Positions 35,767 to 45,374 of a DNA stretch of 64,000 nt are shown here, piece after piece (position 1 is the stretch's first letter; every line of letters starts with the position of its first letter). Where the stretch lies: positions 248,001 through 312,000 of the forward strand of contig NZ_JAGILA010000002.1 of assembly GCF_017874595.1 (NCBI RefSeq), given 5' to 3'. Both the position numbers and the translations under genes were made by a program. Source of the stretch: Sinorhizobium kostiense (GTDB lineage Bacteria; Pseudomonadota; Alphaproteobacteria; Rhizobiales; Rhizobiaceae). The notes under the pieces were generated by a model, which did not search any database, was not told the DNA's origin, and was given only the letters and a program-made list of their open reading frames with translations.

Positions 35767-38073
35767 TTACTTTTTCTTCATTGCTTCCATGAGCGCTGCG
35801 CCGAAGGCGCCCTGGTCGGATGCTTTCGGCTTTTGCGAGTGGGCGGGCTGGCTGCGCTTGCCGCCGTTTGGCGCACCTCCTCTCGCCTCACGTCCGGAAT
35901 CGGCGCCGCCGTCCTTGCGCATGGTGAGCCCGATACGCTTTCGCGCCACATCCACTTCGGTGACCCGAACCCGGACGACGTCACCGGCCTTGACGACCTC
36001 GTGCGGGTCCTTGACGAAACGATCCGCGAGTTGCGAGACATGTACGAGCCCATCCTGGTGCACGCCGATATCGACGAAGGCGCCAAAGGCCGCAACGTTC
36101 GTCACAGTGCCCTCGAGCTGCATGCCGACCGTCAAGTCCTTGATGTCGTCGATGCCCTCGGCAAAGTTCGCGGTCTTGAAGCTTGGACGCGGATCGCGGC
36201 CGGGTTTCTCGAGTTCCGCGAGAATATCCTTGACCGTCGGCAGGCCGAAGCGCTCGTCGACGAAGACCCGCGGATCGAGCTTCCTCAGCGCAGCACTGTC
36301 CCCCATCAGCGACCGCGCGTCGCGGCCGCAGGCGGCGACGATCTTCTTGGCGACGCCGTAGGCTTCCGGATGCACGGCAGAGGCATCGAGCGGCTCTGAT
36401 CCGTTCGGGATTCGTAAGAACCCGGCGCACTGCTCGAAGGTGCGTGCGCCGAGACGCGGCACCTTCAAGAGTTCCTGCCGGCTGGAGAAGGGGCCCATCG
36501 CGTTGCGATGGGCGACGACCGCTTCCGCGGACGACCTGCCGAGGCCGGAGACGCGCGCCAGCAGCGAAGCCGAAGCGGTATTGAGATCAACGCCGACGGC
36601 ATTCACGGCATCTTCGACCACAGCGTCCAACGAACGGCTGAGTTTCGACTGGTCGACGTCGTGCTGGTATTGTCCAACGCCGATTGACCTCGGCTCGATC
36701 TTCACGAGTTCGGCGAGTGGATCCTGGAGGCGCCGGGCGATCGATACGGCGCCTCGCAGGGAGACATCGAGGTTTGGGAACTCCGCTGCCGCGGTCTCCG
36801 AGGCTGAATAGACCGAGGCGCCAGCTTCCGAGACGATTACCTTTGTCGGCTTCGGCGCCGGCATCTGCGCGAGCATGTCGGCAACGAGCTTCTCCGTTTC
36901 GCGGCTGCCGGTGCCATTGCCGATGGCGATCAACTCGACCTTGTGCTTGCGCACCAGAGTGGCGAGCTCGGCCTGGGTGCCGCGAAGGTCGTTCTTTGGC
37001 GGGAAAGGATAGACCGTGCTCGTGTCCAGGAGCTTGCCCGTGCCGTCGACGACGGCGACTTTGACACCGGTGCGGATGCCGGGATCAAGGCCCATCGTCG
37101 GACGCGATCCGGCGGGTGCGGCAAGCAACAGGTCCTTGAGATTGCGCGCGAAGACGCGGATCGCCTCCTCCTCCGCCCTCTCACGCAGCTCTCGCATCAG
37201 GTCGAGCGAGAGCGACAGCGAAAGCTTGACGCGCCAGGTCCAGCCGATGACGTCCAGTAACCATTTGTCCCCGGGCATCTGCCCGCCGACATCATAGGCG
37301 GCAGCAATCATGCGCTCCACCGGTTTGTGCGGAGACAGTTCCACCTGGTCGACGACGATATCGACGGAAAGGATCTCTTCGTTCCAGCCGCGCAGCATGG
37401 CGAGCGCTCGGTGACCCGGTGCCGTCGCCCAGCGCTCCGAGTGATCGAAATAATCGGAAAATTTCGCTCCCGCCTCGTGCTTGCCATCGACGACTTTGGC
37501 GCGCAGGAACGCCGTTTCGCGCATGTAGTTGCGCAGGCGTCCGAGAAGGTCGGCATTCTCGGTCATGCTCTCGGCGATGATGTCGCGAGCGCCTTCGAGT
37601 GCAGCCTTCACATCCGGCACTTCCGCGTCAAGAAAGTCTGCCGCGCGGTCGGCGGGCGCAATCGACCGATCGGCGAGGATCGCCTCCGCAAGCGGACCGA
37701 GACCGCGCTCGCGCGCGATTTCCGCCTTCGTGCGCCGTTTCGGCTTATAAGGCAGATAGATATCCTCGAGCTCCGCTTTGGTCGCAGCGGCGGCAATCTT
37801 GCCCTCAAGCTCATCGGTGAGCTTGCCCTGCCCGCGGACGGAATCGAGGATCGACACGCGGCGCGCCTCGAGTTCTCGCAGGTAGGTGAGCCGCTCGGAC
37901 AGGACGCGCAGCTGCGTATCGTCGAGGCCGCCTGTAGCCTCCTTTCGATAGCGGGCGATGAACGGCACCGTGGCCCCCCCATCGATCAATTCGACGGCGG
38001 CTGCGACTTGTGCGGCGGTCGCCTTGATCTCGCTTGCAATGATGGTGGCGATGGGTTTTGCGGTCGTGGCCAT
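35767..38073 (-). CDS. tex: Tex-family RNA-binding transcription accessory protein
   Basis: 768 residues from the ATG at 38073. Domain order is the normal Tex one: N-terminal helical region ([22 protein letters not shown]), YqgF/RNase H-like domain ([20 protein letters not shown]), HhH pairs ([20 protein letters not shown] and [21 protein letters not shown]), and a C-terminal S1 domain ([30 protein letters not shown]). A basic Lys/Gly-rich tail follows. Tex binds RNA and affects transcription; its exact role is unclear. It lies downstream of cfa with a 21-bp hairpin between them. Confidence 0.95.
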   Translation of the reverse strand: MATTAKPIATIIASEIKATAAQVAAAVELIDGGATVPFIARYRKEATGGLDDTQLRVLSERLTYLRELEARRVSILDSVRGQGKLTDELEGKIAAAATKAELEDIYLPYKPKRRTKAEIARERGLGPLAEAILADRSIAPADRAADFLDAEVPDVKAALEGARDIIAESMTENADLLGRLRNYMRETAFLRAKVVDGKHEAGAKFSDYFDHSERWATAPGHRALAMLRGWNEEILSVDIVVDQVELSPHKPVERMIAAAYDVGGQMPGDKWLLDVIGWTWRVKLSLSLSLDLMRELRERAEEEAIRVFARNLKDLLLAAPAGSRPTMGLDPGIRTGVKVAVVDGTGKLLDTSTVYPFPPKNDLRGTQAELATLVRKHKVELIAIGNGTGSRETEKLVADMLAQMPAPKPTKVIVSEAGASVYSASETAAAEFPNLDVSLRGAVSIARRLQDPLAELVKIEPRSIGVGQYQHDVDQSKLSRSLDAVVEDAVNAVGVDLNTASASLLARVSGLGRSSAEAVVAHRNAMGPFSSRQELLKVPRLGARTFEQCAGFLRIPNGSEPLDASAVHPEAYGVAKKIVAACGRDARSLMGDSAALRKLDPRVFVDERFGLPTVKDILAELEKPGRDPRPSFKTANFAEGIDDIKDLTVGMQLEGTVTNVAAFGAFVDIGVHQDGLVHVSQLADRFVKDPHEVVKAGDVVRVRVTEVDVARKRIGLTMRKDGGADSGREARGGAPNGGKRSQPAHSQKPKASDQGAFGAALMEAMKKK

Positions 38074-38173
38074 TCTGCAATCCGTCTGATGTTTCCGGCG
38101 GGACCATACCGGCGCAGACGGAGTAGGCCAAGGGAAGAGCAAGAATTGCCGATTGGAACTCCACAGGAGATGG

Positions 38174-38223
38174 GTTGCCGCCCCTCGTGCCGCTACCGCG
38201 GCAGCGGCACGAGGGGCGGCAAC
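38174..38223. terminator. Perfect 21-bp hairpin between cfa and tex
   Basis: Bases 38174-38194 and 38203-38223 are exact reverse complements with an 8-nt loop, starting 4 bp after the cfa stop. It is a very stable GC-rich stem, but no U-tract follows on either strand. It probably limits read-through from cfa into tex or protects the cfa 3' end; a repeat element is possible. Confidence 0.6.
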
Positions 38224-38227
38224 TACT

Positions 38228-39484
38228 TCAAACGGCGACGAGTTCCAGCCGTCGGCGGTTCTTCTCGAATTCGAGAAGCTCACGCTCCTTGGCTTCGATG
38301 TAATCGCGTGAGACCGGCACCGTCTCAAGCGACGGCGAGAGCTGGAGTTGGAAGATGAAGTGCTTGTCGTAGAGGAAGGCGGTCTCCGATGAGGCGAGAT
38401 AGAACTCCCACATCCGGAAAAAGCGCTCGTCATAGAGCTTTATCGCCTCCTCGCGCCGCGCCACGAAGCGCTCGCGCCAGGCCCTCAGCGTCCAGGCATA
38501 GTGCATCGGCAGGATTTCGATATCCTTTACGAGCAGTCGGGTGCTCTCGACAGGAGGGAGTACCTCCGAAAGCGCGGGGATGTAGCCGCCGGGGAAGATA
38601 TATTTTTCGATCCATGGATTCGTGGCCCACGGCTTGTACACCTGGCCGATCGAGTGCAGCAGCATCACCCCGTCGGGCTTCAGGAGTTCCTTCATCTTCC
38701 GGAAGAAATTGCGGTAATTGCCGATGCCGACATGCTCGAACATGCCTACAGAGACGATGCGATCGAATTGCTGCCCCTGCAAGGTGCGATAGTCCTGCAA
38801 TTCGAAACGGACGCGATCGGAAAGCCCGCGCCTGGCCGCGCGTTCGCGCGAGACCTTGAGCTGCTCCTCGCTGAGCGTGATGCCCATAACCTCGACTCCC
38901 GACGATTCGGCCAGATACATGGCCATGCCGCCCCAGCCCGATCCGACTTCCAGCACCCTCTGGCCTGGCTGGAGCAACAGCTTGGCGGCAATGTGCCGCT
39001 TCTTTGCACGCTGCGCCTCGTCGAGCGATATGCCCGGCGGATGGAAATAGGCGCAGGAATATTGCCAATCCTCGTCGAGGAAGAGATTGAAGAGCTTGCC
39101 ATCGAGATCATAGTGATGGGCGACATTGTAACGGTTGCGGTTGACCGGCAGACGGCTCTTTACCTGCTGGCGCAGCACGTGCCCAAGCGCGACAATCGTG
39201 TTGGCGAAAGTCGCCGCCTTTTCCAGCCCATTGCTCTTGGCGATCGCAAGAACATCGAAAATATCGCCTTCCTCGACGACCGCTCGGCCGTCCATGTACA
39301 TTTCGCCGAACTTCAGCCCGGGATCATACAGGATCGCTTTTTCCGCTCCGGCGTCGGTCAGGCGGACGGTAGCGTGTTTTCCGGTGCCGTCGCCGAGCAC
39401 AACCTTCTCACCGGATGAAAAAATAACCGTCAGATTGCCCCGCTGGACAAGACGGCGGAGCAACTTCAACAATGCTGCATTCAT
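38228..39484 (-). CDS. cfa: Cyclopropane-fatty-acyl-phospholipid synthase
   Basis: 418 residues. The SAM-binding motif [19 protein letters not shown] near residue 165, the blocks [20 protein letters not shown] and [17 protein letters not shown] upstream, and [26 protein letters not shown] and [28 protein letters not shown] downstream are typical of Cfa. It methylenates double bonds of membrane phospholipid acyl chains using SAM, usually in acid or stationary phase. The ATG at 39484 gives the family length. Upstream lies a 645-bp region that contains a potentially structured RNA segment rather than another gene. Confidence 0.94.
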   Translation of the reverse strand: MNAALLKLLRRLVQRGNLTVIFSSGEKVVLGDGTGKHATVRLTDAGAEKAILYDPGLKFGEMYMDGRAVVEEGDIFDVLAIAKSNGLEKAATFANTIVALGHVLRQQVKSRLPVNRNRYNVAHHYDLDGKLFNLFLDEDWQYSCAYFHPPGISLDEAQRAKKRHIAAKLLLQPGQRVLEVGSGWGGMAMYLAESSGVEVMGITLSEEQLKVSRERAARRGLSDRVRFELQDYRTLQGQQFDRIVSVGMFEHVGIGNYRNFFRKMKELLKPDGVMLLHSIGQVYKPWATNPWIEKYIFPGGYIPALSEVLPPVESTRLLVKDIEILPMHYAWTLRAWRERFVARREEAIKLYDERFFRMWEFYLASSETAFLYDKHFIFQLQLSPSLETVPVSRDYIEAKERELLEFEKNRRRLELVAV

Positions 39485-39779
39485 ATCCTACCTCAACGCC
39501 AGACACACAAGGGACCTCTCGGTTCTTCCGTATGGAGCGGGCAGCGGTTCGGCCGGCTTCAGGAGATGAATGTTTCGCGCGACACGTCGCCGGACGCGTC
39601 CAGAAGCGGCGAGAAACCGACTCGGGAAAGCCTCACGGCGACCGGCAAGCTGGCGCGGCACGATGTGCAGGAGCAGCGCACGGGATGTCGTCAGGCCAGC
39701 CCCTTGGGCTCCTATCCATCGGAACTTCCACTAACTTAGCGGCGTTCGGCGGTTTATCAATGGGGCTTTTTTATGGCCC

Positions 39780-39938
39780 TTCAAGTACTTGTTGCTTTGC
39801 AAACTCGAACGAGCCGGGGTGAGCAGTCGGTGCCGACCCTCTCCCGTGCGGTTGGCTATCAGGCTCGCGCACACCGGCGTAACTCTGGCCTCCGCGCAAG
39901 GTTTCATCGATTCCGATCGATGAGCAGCGGCACTTGAA
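39780..39938. ncRNA. Candidate structured RNA or leader (family unknown)
   Basis: This segment of the 645-bp cfa-GDPD gap folds into nested helices. The outer stem TTCAAGT (39780-39786) pairs with ACTTGAA (39932-39938). GAGCC (39811) pairs with GGCTC (39862) around a broken hairpin with stem GTCG/CGAC. CTCGCGC (39864) pairs with GCGCAAG (39894), competing with part of the previous helix. TCATCGAT pairs with ATCGATGA (39904-39923) around a 4-nt loop. No coding frame is convincing. The strand is unclear: on plus it could lead the GDPD gene; on minus it could be far upstream of cfa. The rest of 39485-40129 shows no gene. Confidence 0.38.
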
Positions 39939-40129
39939 CTCTCCCCAAGGCGTTGCATTGGCCGGGACCGTCACCTACCTCCCTCCTGTAGGGCCTTTAC
40001 GGGTCGACCGCATGTGTTCGCAAAATTGCACCGCGGGATGAGAAAAGGTGTACGCGGTTTTTCCGCCATTGTGCACCAACTTCGTCGCGCTGCCATGTCA
40101 GTCGATGCCGTTGCGAAGGAGGAAACACG

Positions 40130-41119
40130 ATGAAGAAATTCGCCATGGTCGCGTTCGTCATCGCCGCCATCGTCTGGCTTCTCAACTCTTCCATCCTTGC
40201 CACGCCGCCAGCCGGCGAGACGAAGGTCCTCGCCCATCGCGGTATCCATCAGGTGCACAAGCCCGATGGCGTCGACGAGAAGACCTGCACGGCAAGCCGC
40301 ATCGAACCGCCGCGTCACTCCTATATCGAGAACACGATCGCTTCCATGCGCGCGGCGTTCGACAACGGTGCCGAGGTCGTCGAAATCGACGTCCATCTCA
40401 CTCCGGACCGGAAATTCGCAGTCTTCCACGACTGGACGCTCGATTGCCGAACCGACGGCTCCGGCGTCACTGAGGAAACTCCGATGTCCGAACTGAAGCG
40501 ACTCGACGTCGGCTACGGCTATACGGCCGATGGCGGCAAGACTTTTCCGTTCCGCGGGCATGGCGAAGGGCAGATGCCGACACTGACGGAAGTCTTCGAC
40601 GCCCTGCCGCATGGCCGTTTTCTGATCAACTTCAAGAGCGAACGGCGGGAGGAAGGCGCGACGCTTGCGGTGCTGTTGCGCATCCAGCCCAAGTGGCGCA
40701 AACAGGTCTTCGGAGTGTACGGCGGCAGGACCCCGACACAGGAGGCGCTGCGCCTGGTGGATGGGCTCAGGGGCTATGACAGGCAGTCCACCCTGTCGTG
40801 CCTCGGCCGCTACGTCGCTTATGGCTGGACAGGGCTCGTGCCGGAGGCCTGTCACGACACGCTGATCGTCGTACCTGGCAACTTCGCTCCGTTCCTCTGG
40901 GGCTGGCCGCACCGCTTTGCGGCGCGCATGCAGGCGGCGGGAAGCGATATCATCCTGGCCGGCGCCAATGGCGGCGGAGATTTTACGACGGGGATCGACA
41001 GCGCCGACGACCTGGCTCTCGTTCCGGAAAATTTTTCGGGCTATATCTGGACGAACCGGGCGGAAGCGATCGGTCCTCTGCTGAGCAAGAATCTGGCAGC
41101 GTCCAACGACAGCGAATAG
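40130..41119 (+). CDS. Glycerophosphodiester phosphodiesterase-family protein
   Basis: 329 residues. A hydrophobic N-terminus (MVAFVIAAIVWLLN) anchors or exports the protein. The GDPD domain has VLAHRGIHQ near residue 35, the ENT triad (SYIENTIASM), the metal motif VVEIDVHLTPDRKFAVFHDW near 83, and a terminal-barrel segment GGGDFTTGIDSADDLALVP. Members cleave glycerophosphodiesters to glycerol 3-phosphate and an alcohol; here the site is probably periplasmic. A long central insert compared with minimal GDPD domains is present, so the substrate may differ. AAGGAGG precedes the ATG. It is convergent with era, 37 bp apart. Confidence 0.86.
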   Translation: MKKFAMVAFVIAAIVWLLNSSILATPPAGETKVLAHRGIHQVHKPDGVDEKTCTASRIEPPRHSYIENTIASMRAAFDNGAEVVEIDVHLTPDRKFAVFHDWTLDCRTDGSGVTEETPMSELKRLDVGYGYTADGGKTFPFRGHGEGQMPTLTEVFDALPHGRFLINFKSERREEGATLAVLLRIQPKWRKQVFGVYGGRTPTQEALRLVDGLRGYDRQSTLSCLGRYVAYGWTGLVPEACHDTLIVVPGNFAPFLWGWPHRFAARMQAAGSDIILAGANGGGDFTTGIDSADDLALVPENFSGYIWTNRAEAIGPLLSKNLAASNDSE

Positions 41120-41156
41120 CATCGTTCATGCGAACGGACACGGATCCACCTGGCTG

Positions 41157-42101
41157 CTATCGCGGAAAGTCGAGGCCCATTTCGCGGAAGCGCTCAGGGT
41201 CGTCGCCCCAGTTCTCGCGCACCTTCACGAACAGGAAGAGGTGGACCGGCTGTTCGAGGATTTCGGAAATTTCCTTGCGGGCCGCCGTCGAGATGGCCTT
41301 GACCGCCTCACCGCCCTTGCCGAGGGCGATCTTTTTCTGGCTCTCGCGCTCGACATAGATCACCTGCTCGATGCGGACAGATCCATCCTTGCGCTCTTCC
41401 CATTTTTCAGTCTCCACATGCGATGCGTACGGAAGCTCCTGATGCAGGCGCAGGAACAGCTTCTCACGAGTGATCTCGGCTGCGAGCTGGCGCATCGGCA
41501 AATCGGAGATCTGGTCCTCCGGATAGTACCAGGGTCCCTCCGGCAGTGTTGAGGCGAGATAATCCATGAGATCATTGCAGCCGGAACCGTTGAGCGCCGA
41601 GACCATGAAGGTGCGGTCGAACTTGATGGCCTCGTTGGCTGCAGCCGCCAGCTTCAGGAGTTCCTCCGGGCGAACCCGATCGATCTTGTTCAACACCAGG
41701 ACCTTCGGCTGCGGTACCTCTTTCAGGCCCTCGAGGATCGCTTCCGCATCTCCCTTGAGCCCACGCTCGCTGTCGATCAGCAGCACGATCGCGTCGGCAT
41801 CCTTGGCTCCGCCCCAGGCGGAAGTCACCATGGCGCGGTCGAGCCGGCGGCGCGGCTTGAAGATGCCGGGCGTGTCCAGGAAGACGATTTGGGTGTTGTC
41901 GTGGATGGCGATCCCCCGGATGATGGCGCGTGTCGTCTGAACCTTGTGGCTGACGATCGTCACCTTCGCGCCTACGAGGCGATTGACCAATGTTGATTTG
42001 CCGGCATTCGTCGCGCCGATCAGCGCCACGAAGCCCGAGCGGGTCGGCTTGGCGCCAGCGCCCTGATGCTCAGCGCCCGTGTCCTGTTCTTTGTCCGTCA
42101 T
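41157..42101 (-). CDS. era: GTPase Era
   Basis: 314 residues from the ATG at 42101; a TTG start 12 codons earlier would overlap rnc. GTPase motifs: GATNAGKSTLVNRL (P-loop), FLDTPGIFKPRRRLDRAM (DxxG), VLNKIDRV (NKxD), and SALNGSG. A C-terminal KH domain is seen in VERESQKKIALGKGGEAVKAI (GxxG loop). Era binds 16S rRNA near its 3' end and helps mature the small ribosomal subunit. It lies 8 bp after rnc in the lepB-rnc-era operon. The recO gene that often follows era is 11 kb away. Confidence 0.96.
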   Translation of the reverse strand: MTDKEQDTGAEHQGAGAKPTRSGFVALIGATNAGKSTLVNRLVGAKVTIVSHKVQTTRAIIRGIAIHDNTQIVFLDTPGIFKPRRRLDRAMVTSAWGGAKDADAIVLLIDSERGLKGDAEAILEGLKEVPQPKVLVLNKIDRVRPEELLKLAAAANEAIKFDRTFMVSALNGSGCNDLMDYLASTLPEGPWYYPEDQISDLPMRQLAAEITREKLFLRLHQELPYASHVETEKWEERKDGSVRIEQVIYVERESQKKIALGKGGEAVKAISTAARKEISEILEQPVHLFLFVKVRENWGDDPERFREMGLDFPR

Positions 42102-42109
42102 GGCTTCCG

Positions 42110-42829
42110 TCAACTTCCGGCAGACCGTTTCTGCCAAACACCTTCGCGTTCCAGCAACCGCGTCGCGGCGATCTGCTCGGCGCCGCGCTTGGAACGATCT
42201 ACCCCCGTCTCGGGCTGGATGCCAGCTATCTCGACGGTCACCGTGAAGCGGGGATCATGGTCGGGACCGGAACGGTTGTCCGTTCTGTAGTTCGGCGCCA
42301 CGCCGAACTTGGCGTGCGCCCATTCCTGCAATTCTGTCTTCGCGTCCCGGCGGGCGGCATCGGCGCTTTCGGCGCGGTGCGTCCAATGCTTGAGGACGAA
42401 TTCCCGCGCCGCCTCCAGACCGCCATCGAGATAGATTGCGGCGATCAGCGACTCTACCACATCGGCCCTGACATTCATCATGTGCTTGCCGGTGATCCTT
42501 TTCACGTCCGAGCCGGTGCGAATGAACTCGTGCAGCGACAGTTCATCCGCCACCTTCGCGCAGCTCTCGGCGCTCACAAGCTGGTTCAAGCGCACTGAAA
42601 GCTCGCCTTCATTGGCGTCGACAAAGGTCTGGAACAGGAGTTCGGCGACGCAGAGCCCGAGTACCCGATCCCCCAGGAATTCCAAGCGCTGATAGTTGCT
42701 CCCTCGAGCATTGCGGGCACTCGAATGCGTCAGGGCGCGATCAAGCCGCTCCTTCTCATGGAACTGATACTCGATCGCAGCCTCGAGCCTTGTCCGATCC
42801 TCCGCGCTCAGTGAGCGACCCTTCATCAT
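42110..42829 (-). CDS. rnc: Ribonuclease III
   Basis: 239 residues. The start is the ATG whose last bases overlap the lepB stop (ATGA). The RNase III signature is RLEFLGDRVLGLCVAELLF near residue 42 with Glu and Asp metal ligands; the second ligand block is DVVESLIAAIYLDGGLEAA. The C-terminal dsRNA-binding domain ends KRGAEQIAATRLLERE. It cuts double-stranded RNA in rRNA and mRNA processing. The 8-bp gap to era and the overlap with lepB show one transcript. Confidence 0.96.
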   Translation of the reverse strand: MMKGRSLSAEDRTRLEAAIEYQFHEKERLDRALTHSSARNARGSNYQRLEFLGDRVLGLCVAELLFQTFVDANEGELSVRLNQLVSAESCAKVADELSLHEFIRTGSDVKRITGKHMMNVRADVVESLIAAIYLDGGLEAAREFVLKHWTHRAESADAARRDAKTELQEWAHAKFGVAPNYRTDNRSGPDHDPRFTVTVEIAGIQPETGVDRSKRGAEQIAATRLLEREGVWQKRSAGS

Positions 42830-43569
42830 TCGACAACCTTGAACAGACGATCGTAGCGGAGGTTCGCCGGCCATTTCCAGATTTCGCGGAAGGAAGTGCC
42901 GTTGCCTAGCGAGAAGAAGATAAGGCTCGCGCGGCCCACCAGGTTCTCCGAGGGAACGAAGCCGACGTCGAAGCGGCTGTCGGCAGAATTGTCGCGGTTG
43001 TCGCCCATCATGAAGTAGTGGTCTGCCGGCACGATGAATTCGCGGGTATTGTCGCCGCGCGCATCCGGGAATTGGTCAAGCGTGTCATAGGAAACGCCGG
43101 TTTCCATGGTTTCGCGGTAGACGGGGATATCACCACCCGTGTCGTACTGGTCGTCCGCCCGGAAGAATCCGTCCGGCACACGATCGACGGGCCTGTCGTT
43201 CACATAGAGGATGCTGTTCCTGACCTGGATACGATCGCCTGGAAGGCCGACGAGGCGCTTGATGTAGTCAATGTCCGGGTTCGGCGGGAAACGGAAAACG
43301 ACGATGTCCCCGCGCTGCGGCTCGCTGGCAAAGATCCGCCCGCTGAAAAGATTCGGCGAAAACGGCAGCGAATATTTCGAATAGCCGTAGGCGAACTTGT
43401 TGACGAAGATGTAGTCGCCGACGAGCAACGTCGGCATCATCGAACCCGACGGAATCGTAAAGGGCTGGAAGAAAACCGTCCGGATGACCAAGGCCAGAAG
43501 TAGCGCCTGGACGATGACTTTCACGTTTTCCCAAACGCCACTCTGCTTCGCTTCTGTCTTCTCTGCCAC
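42826..43569 (-). CDS. lepB: Signal peptidase I
   Basis: 247 residues from a GTG at 43569, which follows GGAAGA and gives VAEKTEAKQSGVWENVKV as the N-terminus; an ATG at 43620 would add 17 residues. One membrane anchor (VIVQALLLALVIRTVFF) precedes the serine-lysine active site: SGSMMPTLLVGDYIFVNKF (Ser) and GDIVVFRFPPNPDIDYIKRLVGLPGDRI (Lys in IKR, split here by context). GDNRDNSADSR completes the family motifs. It removes signal peptides from exported proteins at the inner-membrane periplasmic face. The gap of 320 bp to acpS contains a rhizobial repeat and a hairpin. Confidence 0.94.
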   Translation of the reverse strand: MAEKTEAKQSGVWENVKVIVQALLLALVIRTVFFQPFTIPSGSMMPTLLVGDYIFVNKFAYGYSKYSLPFSPNLFSGRIFASEPQRGDIVVFRFPPNPDIDYIKRLVGLPGDRIQVRNSILYVNDRPVDRVPDGFFRADDQYDTGGDIPVYRETMETGVSYDTLDQFPDARGDNTREFIVPADHYFMMGDNRDNSADSRFDVGFVPSENLVGRASLIFFSLGNGTSFREIWKWPANLRYDRLFKVVE

Positions 43570-43760
43570 TCTGCGTTCTTCCTTGTCGTCCTGCCCGGAG
43601 GGCGTATTGCGCCTCAACATTCAACCGCCTCCGAATTCTCCTGCTGCGCGCCACCGCGCATGGCGATGCTATACGTTGCCGGAATGCCGCGCTTCAAGCG
43701 ACCTTTGCAGCGCCGTGCGACTTTTCAGAGGCGCGGCAAGCGCCCGCGCCTCCATTCAGA

Positions 43761-43817
43761 CGAGCAACAGTCGCTGTAGCGCATTGAATTGCTGCATGTC
43801 TTGAAAGCCATGCAGTA
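43761..43817. repeat. Remnant of a common rhizobial intergenic repeat
   Basis: The stretch containing CGCTGTAGCGCATTGAATTG and its CTGCATG...CATGCAG inverted arms (43792-43798 and 43809-43815), ending CAGTAG, resembles a repeat found in many Rhizobium, Sinorhizobium and Agrobacterium intergenic regions. This is recalled from general knowledge of these genomes; a genome-wide copy count was not possible. Confidence 0.55.
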
Positions 43818-43860
43818 GAGCGCGCACTCCTGCGTGGTACCTAGCATCCCAGCAGTGCTC

Positions 43861-43892
43861 TAGAGCCTTTCCCGTCTAAATGAAAGGCTCTA
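43861..43892 (-). terminator. Hairpin at the acpS stop
   Basis: TAGAGCCTTTC (43861-43871) and GAAAGGCTCTA (43882-43892) pair perfectly over 11 bp with a 10-nt loop. The arm includes the acpS TAG stop codon on the minus strand. It probably ends the acpS transcript, although no U-tract follows. Confidence 0.6.
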
Positions 43893-44309
43893 AACCGTTC
43901 CCTCCACCGGGGCAACCGGAAGCGCCTCGATAATCACGAAGGCTTGCGCCAGCGGAAAATCGTCGGTGATCGTCAAATGGATGGCCGCACGGTGGCCGAC
44001 CGGCAGGATCTCCTGCAGGCGCTCTGCTGCGCCCCCTGTCAATTGCATCGTTGGCTTGCCGCCCGGCATGTTGACGACGCCCATGTCCTTCCAGAACACG
44101 CCCTGCGCCAGGCCCGTACCCAGCGCCTTGGAGCAGGCCTCCTTGGCCGCGAAGCGCTTGGCATAGGACGCAGCGCGATTTTTGCGCCCTTCCGACTTGG
44201 CAATTTCGATGTCCGTGAAACAGCGGTTCACAAACCGCTCCCCGAACCGCTCGAGCGAATTCTCGATCCGGCGAATATCGATGAGATCGCTGCCGATGCC
44301 AATGATCAT
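43890..44309 (-). CDS. acpS: Holo-[acyl-carrier-protein] synthase
   Basis: 139 residues. [19 protein letters not shown] carries the metal-binding Asp at the N-terminus, and [18 protein letters not shown] carries the FxxKEAxxKALG motif with the second ligand Glu. It transfers 4'-phosphopantetheine from CoA to acyl carrier protein. The ATG at 44309 overlaps the DUF2062 stop as ATGA, which fixes the start; longer frames upstream belong to other frames. In many alphaproteobacteria pdxJ precedes acpS; here a DUF2062 gene does. Confidence 0.96.
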   Translation of the reverse strand: MIIGIGSDLIDIRRIENSLERFGERFVNRCFTDIEIAKSEGRKNRAASYAKRFAAKEACSKALGTGLAQGVFWKDMGVVNMPGGKPTMQLTGGAAERLQEILPVGHRAAIHLTITDDFPLAQAFVIIEALPVAPVEGTV

Positions 44310-44863
44310 GATGGCTGTCCGAACCTTTGCCTGCGCTCCAACCGGCGCCGCTTCTGGAACAGCCAGGCCGCCCGGAAGGCTAGAGGATAGAAGATGAGGG
44401 CGCCGCCGACGGCGAGCGGCAGCGAACCGACGAGCATCGGCTTCAAAACGGGACCCCAGAGTTCGGCGAGGTTCATCTGCTCGACCATCCGACCGATCTC
44501 CGCCGATCCTATGCCCGCCCCGTCTTTTGGCCCGACGATCACGGTGCCGATCTCGTAGGAAGCCGTCAGGATCAGCGGAATGGTGACGGGATTGGCAAGT
44601 GCCGTGGTGATGGCGGCTGCAAGTACGTTGCCCGAAAGAACCCATGCGAGCACGACCGCAAGGACGATGTGGAAGCCGAAGAACGGCGTCAAGGAGGATG
44701 CGGCCCCGGCCGCGACCCCGACGGCAATCGAGTGCGGAGACGATTTCAGCCGCAGGACGCGCAAGCCAACGTAGCGAAGGCCACGCCCGCGCCCCTTGCG
44801 CGGCCAAAGCATCGCGCGAAGTCGTTCGCTCAGCGTGACCGGTTTTCTCCGCCTGAATAACAT
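44306..44863 (-). CDS. DUF2062 membrane protein
   Basis: 185 residues. A basic N-terminus ([22 protein letters not shown]) leads into the DUF2062 core: [28 protein letters not shown], then [31 protein letters not shown], then a final membrane segment, giving about four helices. The inner-membrane function is unknown. Its stop overlaps acpS, so the two are translated together; a membrane-lipid or export link is possible but not shown. 44864-45090 upstream holds no gene that I can support. Confidence 0.9.
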   Translation of the reverse strand: MLFRRRKPVTLSERLRAMLWPRKGRGRGLRYVGLRVLRLKSSPHSIAVGVAAGAASSLTPFFGFHIVLAVVLAWVLSGNVLAAAITTALANPVTIPLILTASYEIGTVIVGPKDGAGIGSAEIGRMVEQMNLAELWGPVLKPMLVGSLPLAVGGALIFYPLAFRAAWLFQKRRRLERRQRFGQPS

Positions 44864-45090
44864 CTATGCCGTCATCGCATCCCGAAAGCGCCGCTCATCG
44901 GCGCAAGACGGCCCTTTGCACTTTGGCGGCCGCCTTTTGATGGGCGCAAGATAGGCGGGAGACCCGCGGCGCGCAAGTGAGGGGCCTGCCGCAAGTCATC
45001 CGCATGAGAAGCATGCAGCGAGCGCATATCTCACGAGGTCATCCTCTGATTGGACGCCCGGCTGCAACGCGGCACTTTCCGTTGGCGGGA

Positions 45091-45243
45091 TCAGTAATAT
45101 TTCCGGAAAAGGCCGCGATCGATCTGATGCTGACGGTATTCGAGGTCGATGCGATCGACGGAACCGTTCAGATACGCGATCTCGCGTTCCTCGACGGAGG
45201 GAATGTGCAGGGCACGGGTGATCTTCTTCAACTGCTTGAACAT
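45091..45243 (-). CDS. DUF3563-family small protein
   Basis: 50 residues: it begins MFKQLKKITRALHIP and contains SVEEREIAYLNGSVDRIDLE, the DUF3563 core found in many proteobacterial small proteins, and ends in an aromatic pair. AAGAGG lies 7 bp before the ATG. It is charged, helical, has no export signal and is of unknown role. It lies between rsh, 131 bp downstream, and DUF2062, upstream on the same strand. Confidence 0.83.
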   Translation of the reverse strand: MFKQLKKITRALHIPSVEEREIAYLNGSVDRIDLEYRQHQIDRGLFRKYY

Positions 45244-45374
45244 GGCAAACCTCTTCGTTTACCTCCCAAGCCGAAGATAGTTTAGCTGTCGCTGCTTCAC
45301 CAGCGCGGCGATCAATCGTCAGCCATGCATCCAGCGCATGGCAATCCGACTTCCCGTTCATCCTGGGTCGATTA

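Noticed and set aside
39780..39938. Known riboswitch or group II intron domain V in the cfa-GDPD gap
   Set aside because: The GAGCC and CCGTGCGGTT pieces looked intron-like, but the domain V catalytic triad and typical stem are absent; no cobalamin, glycine or TPP core was found. Left as unknown.
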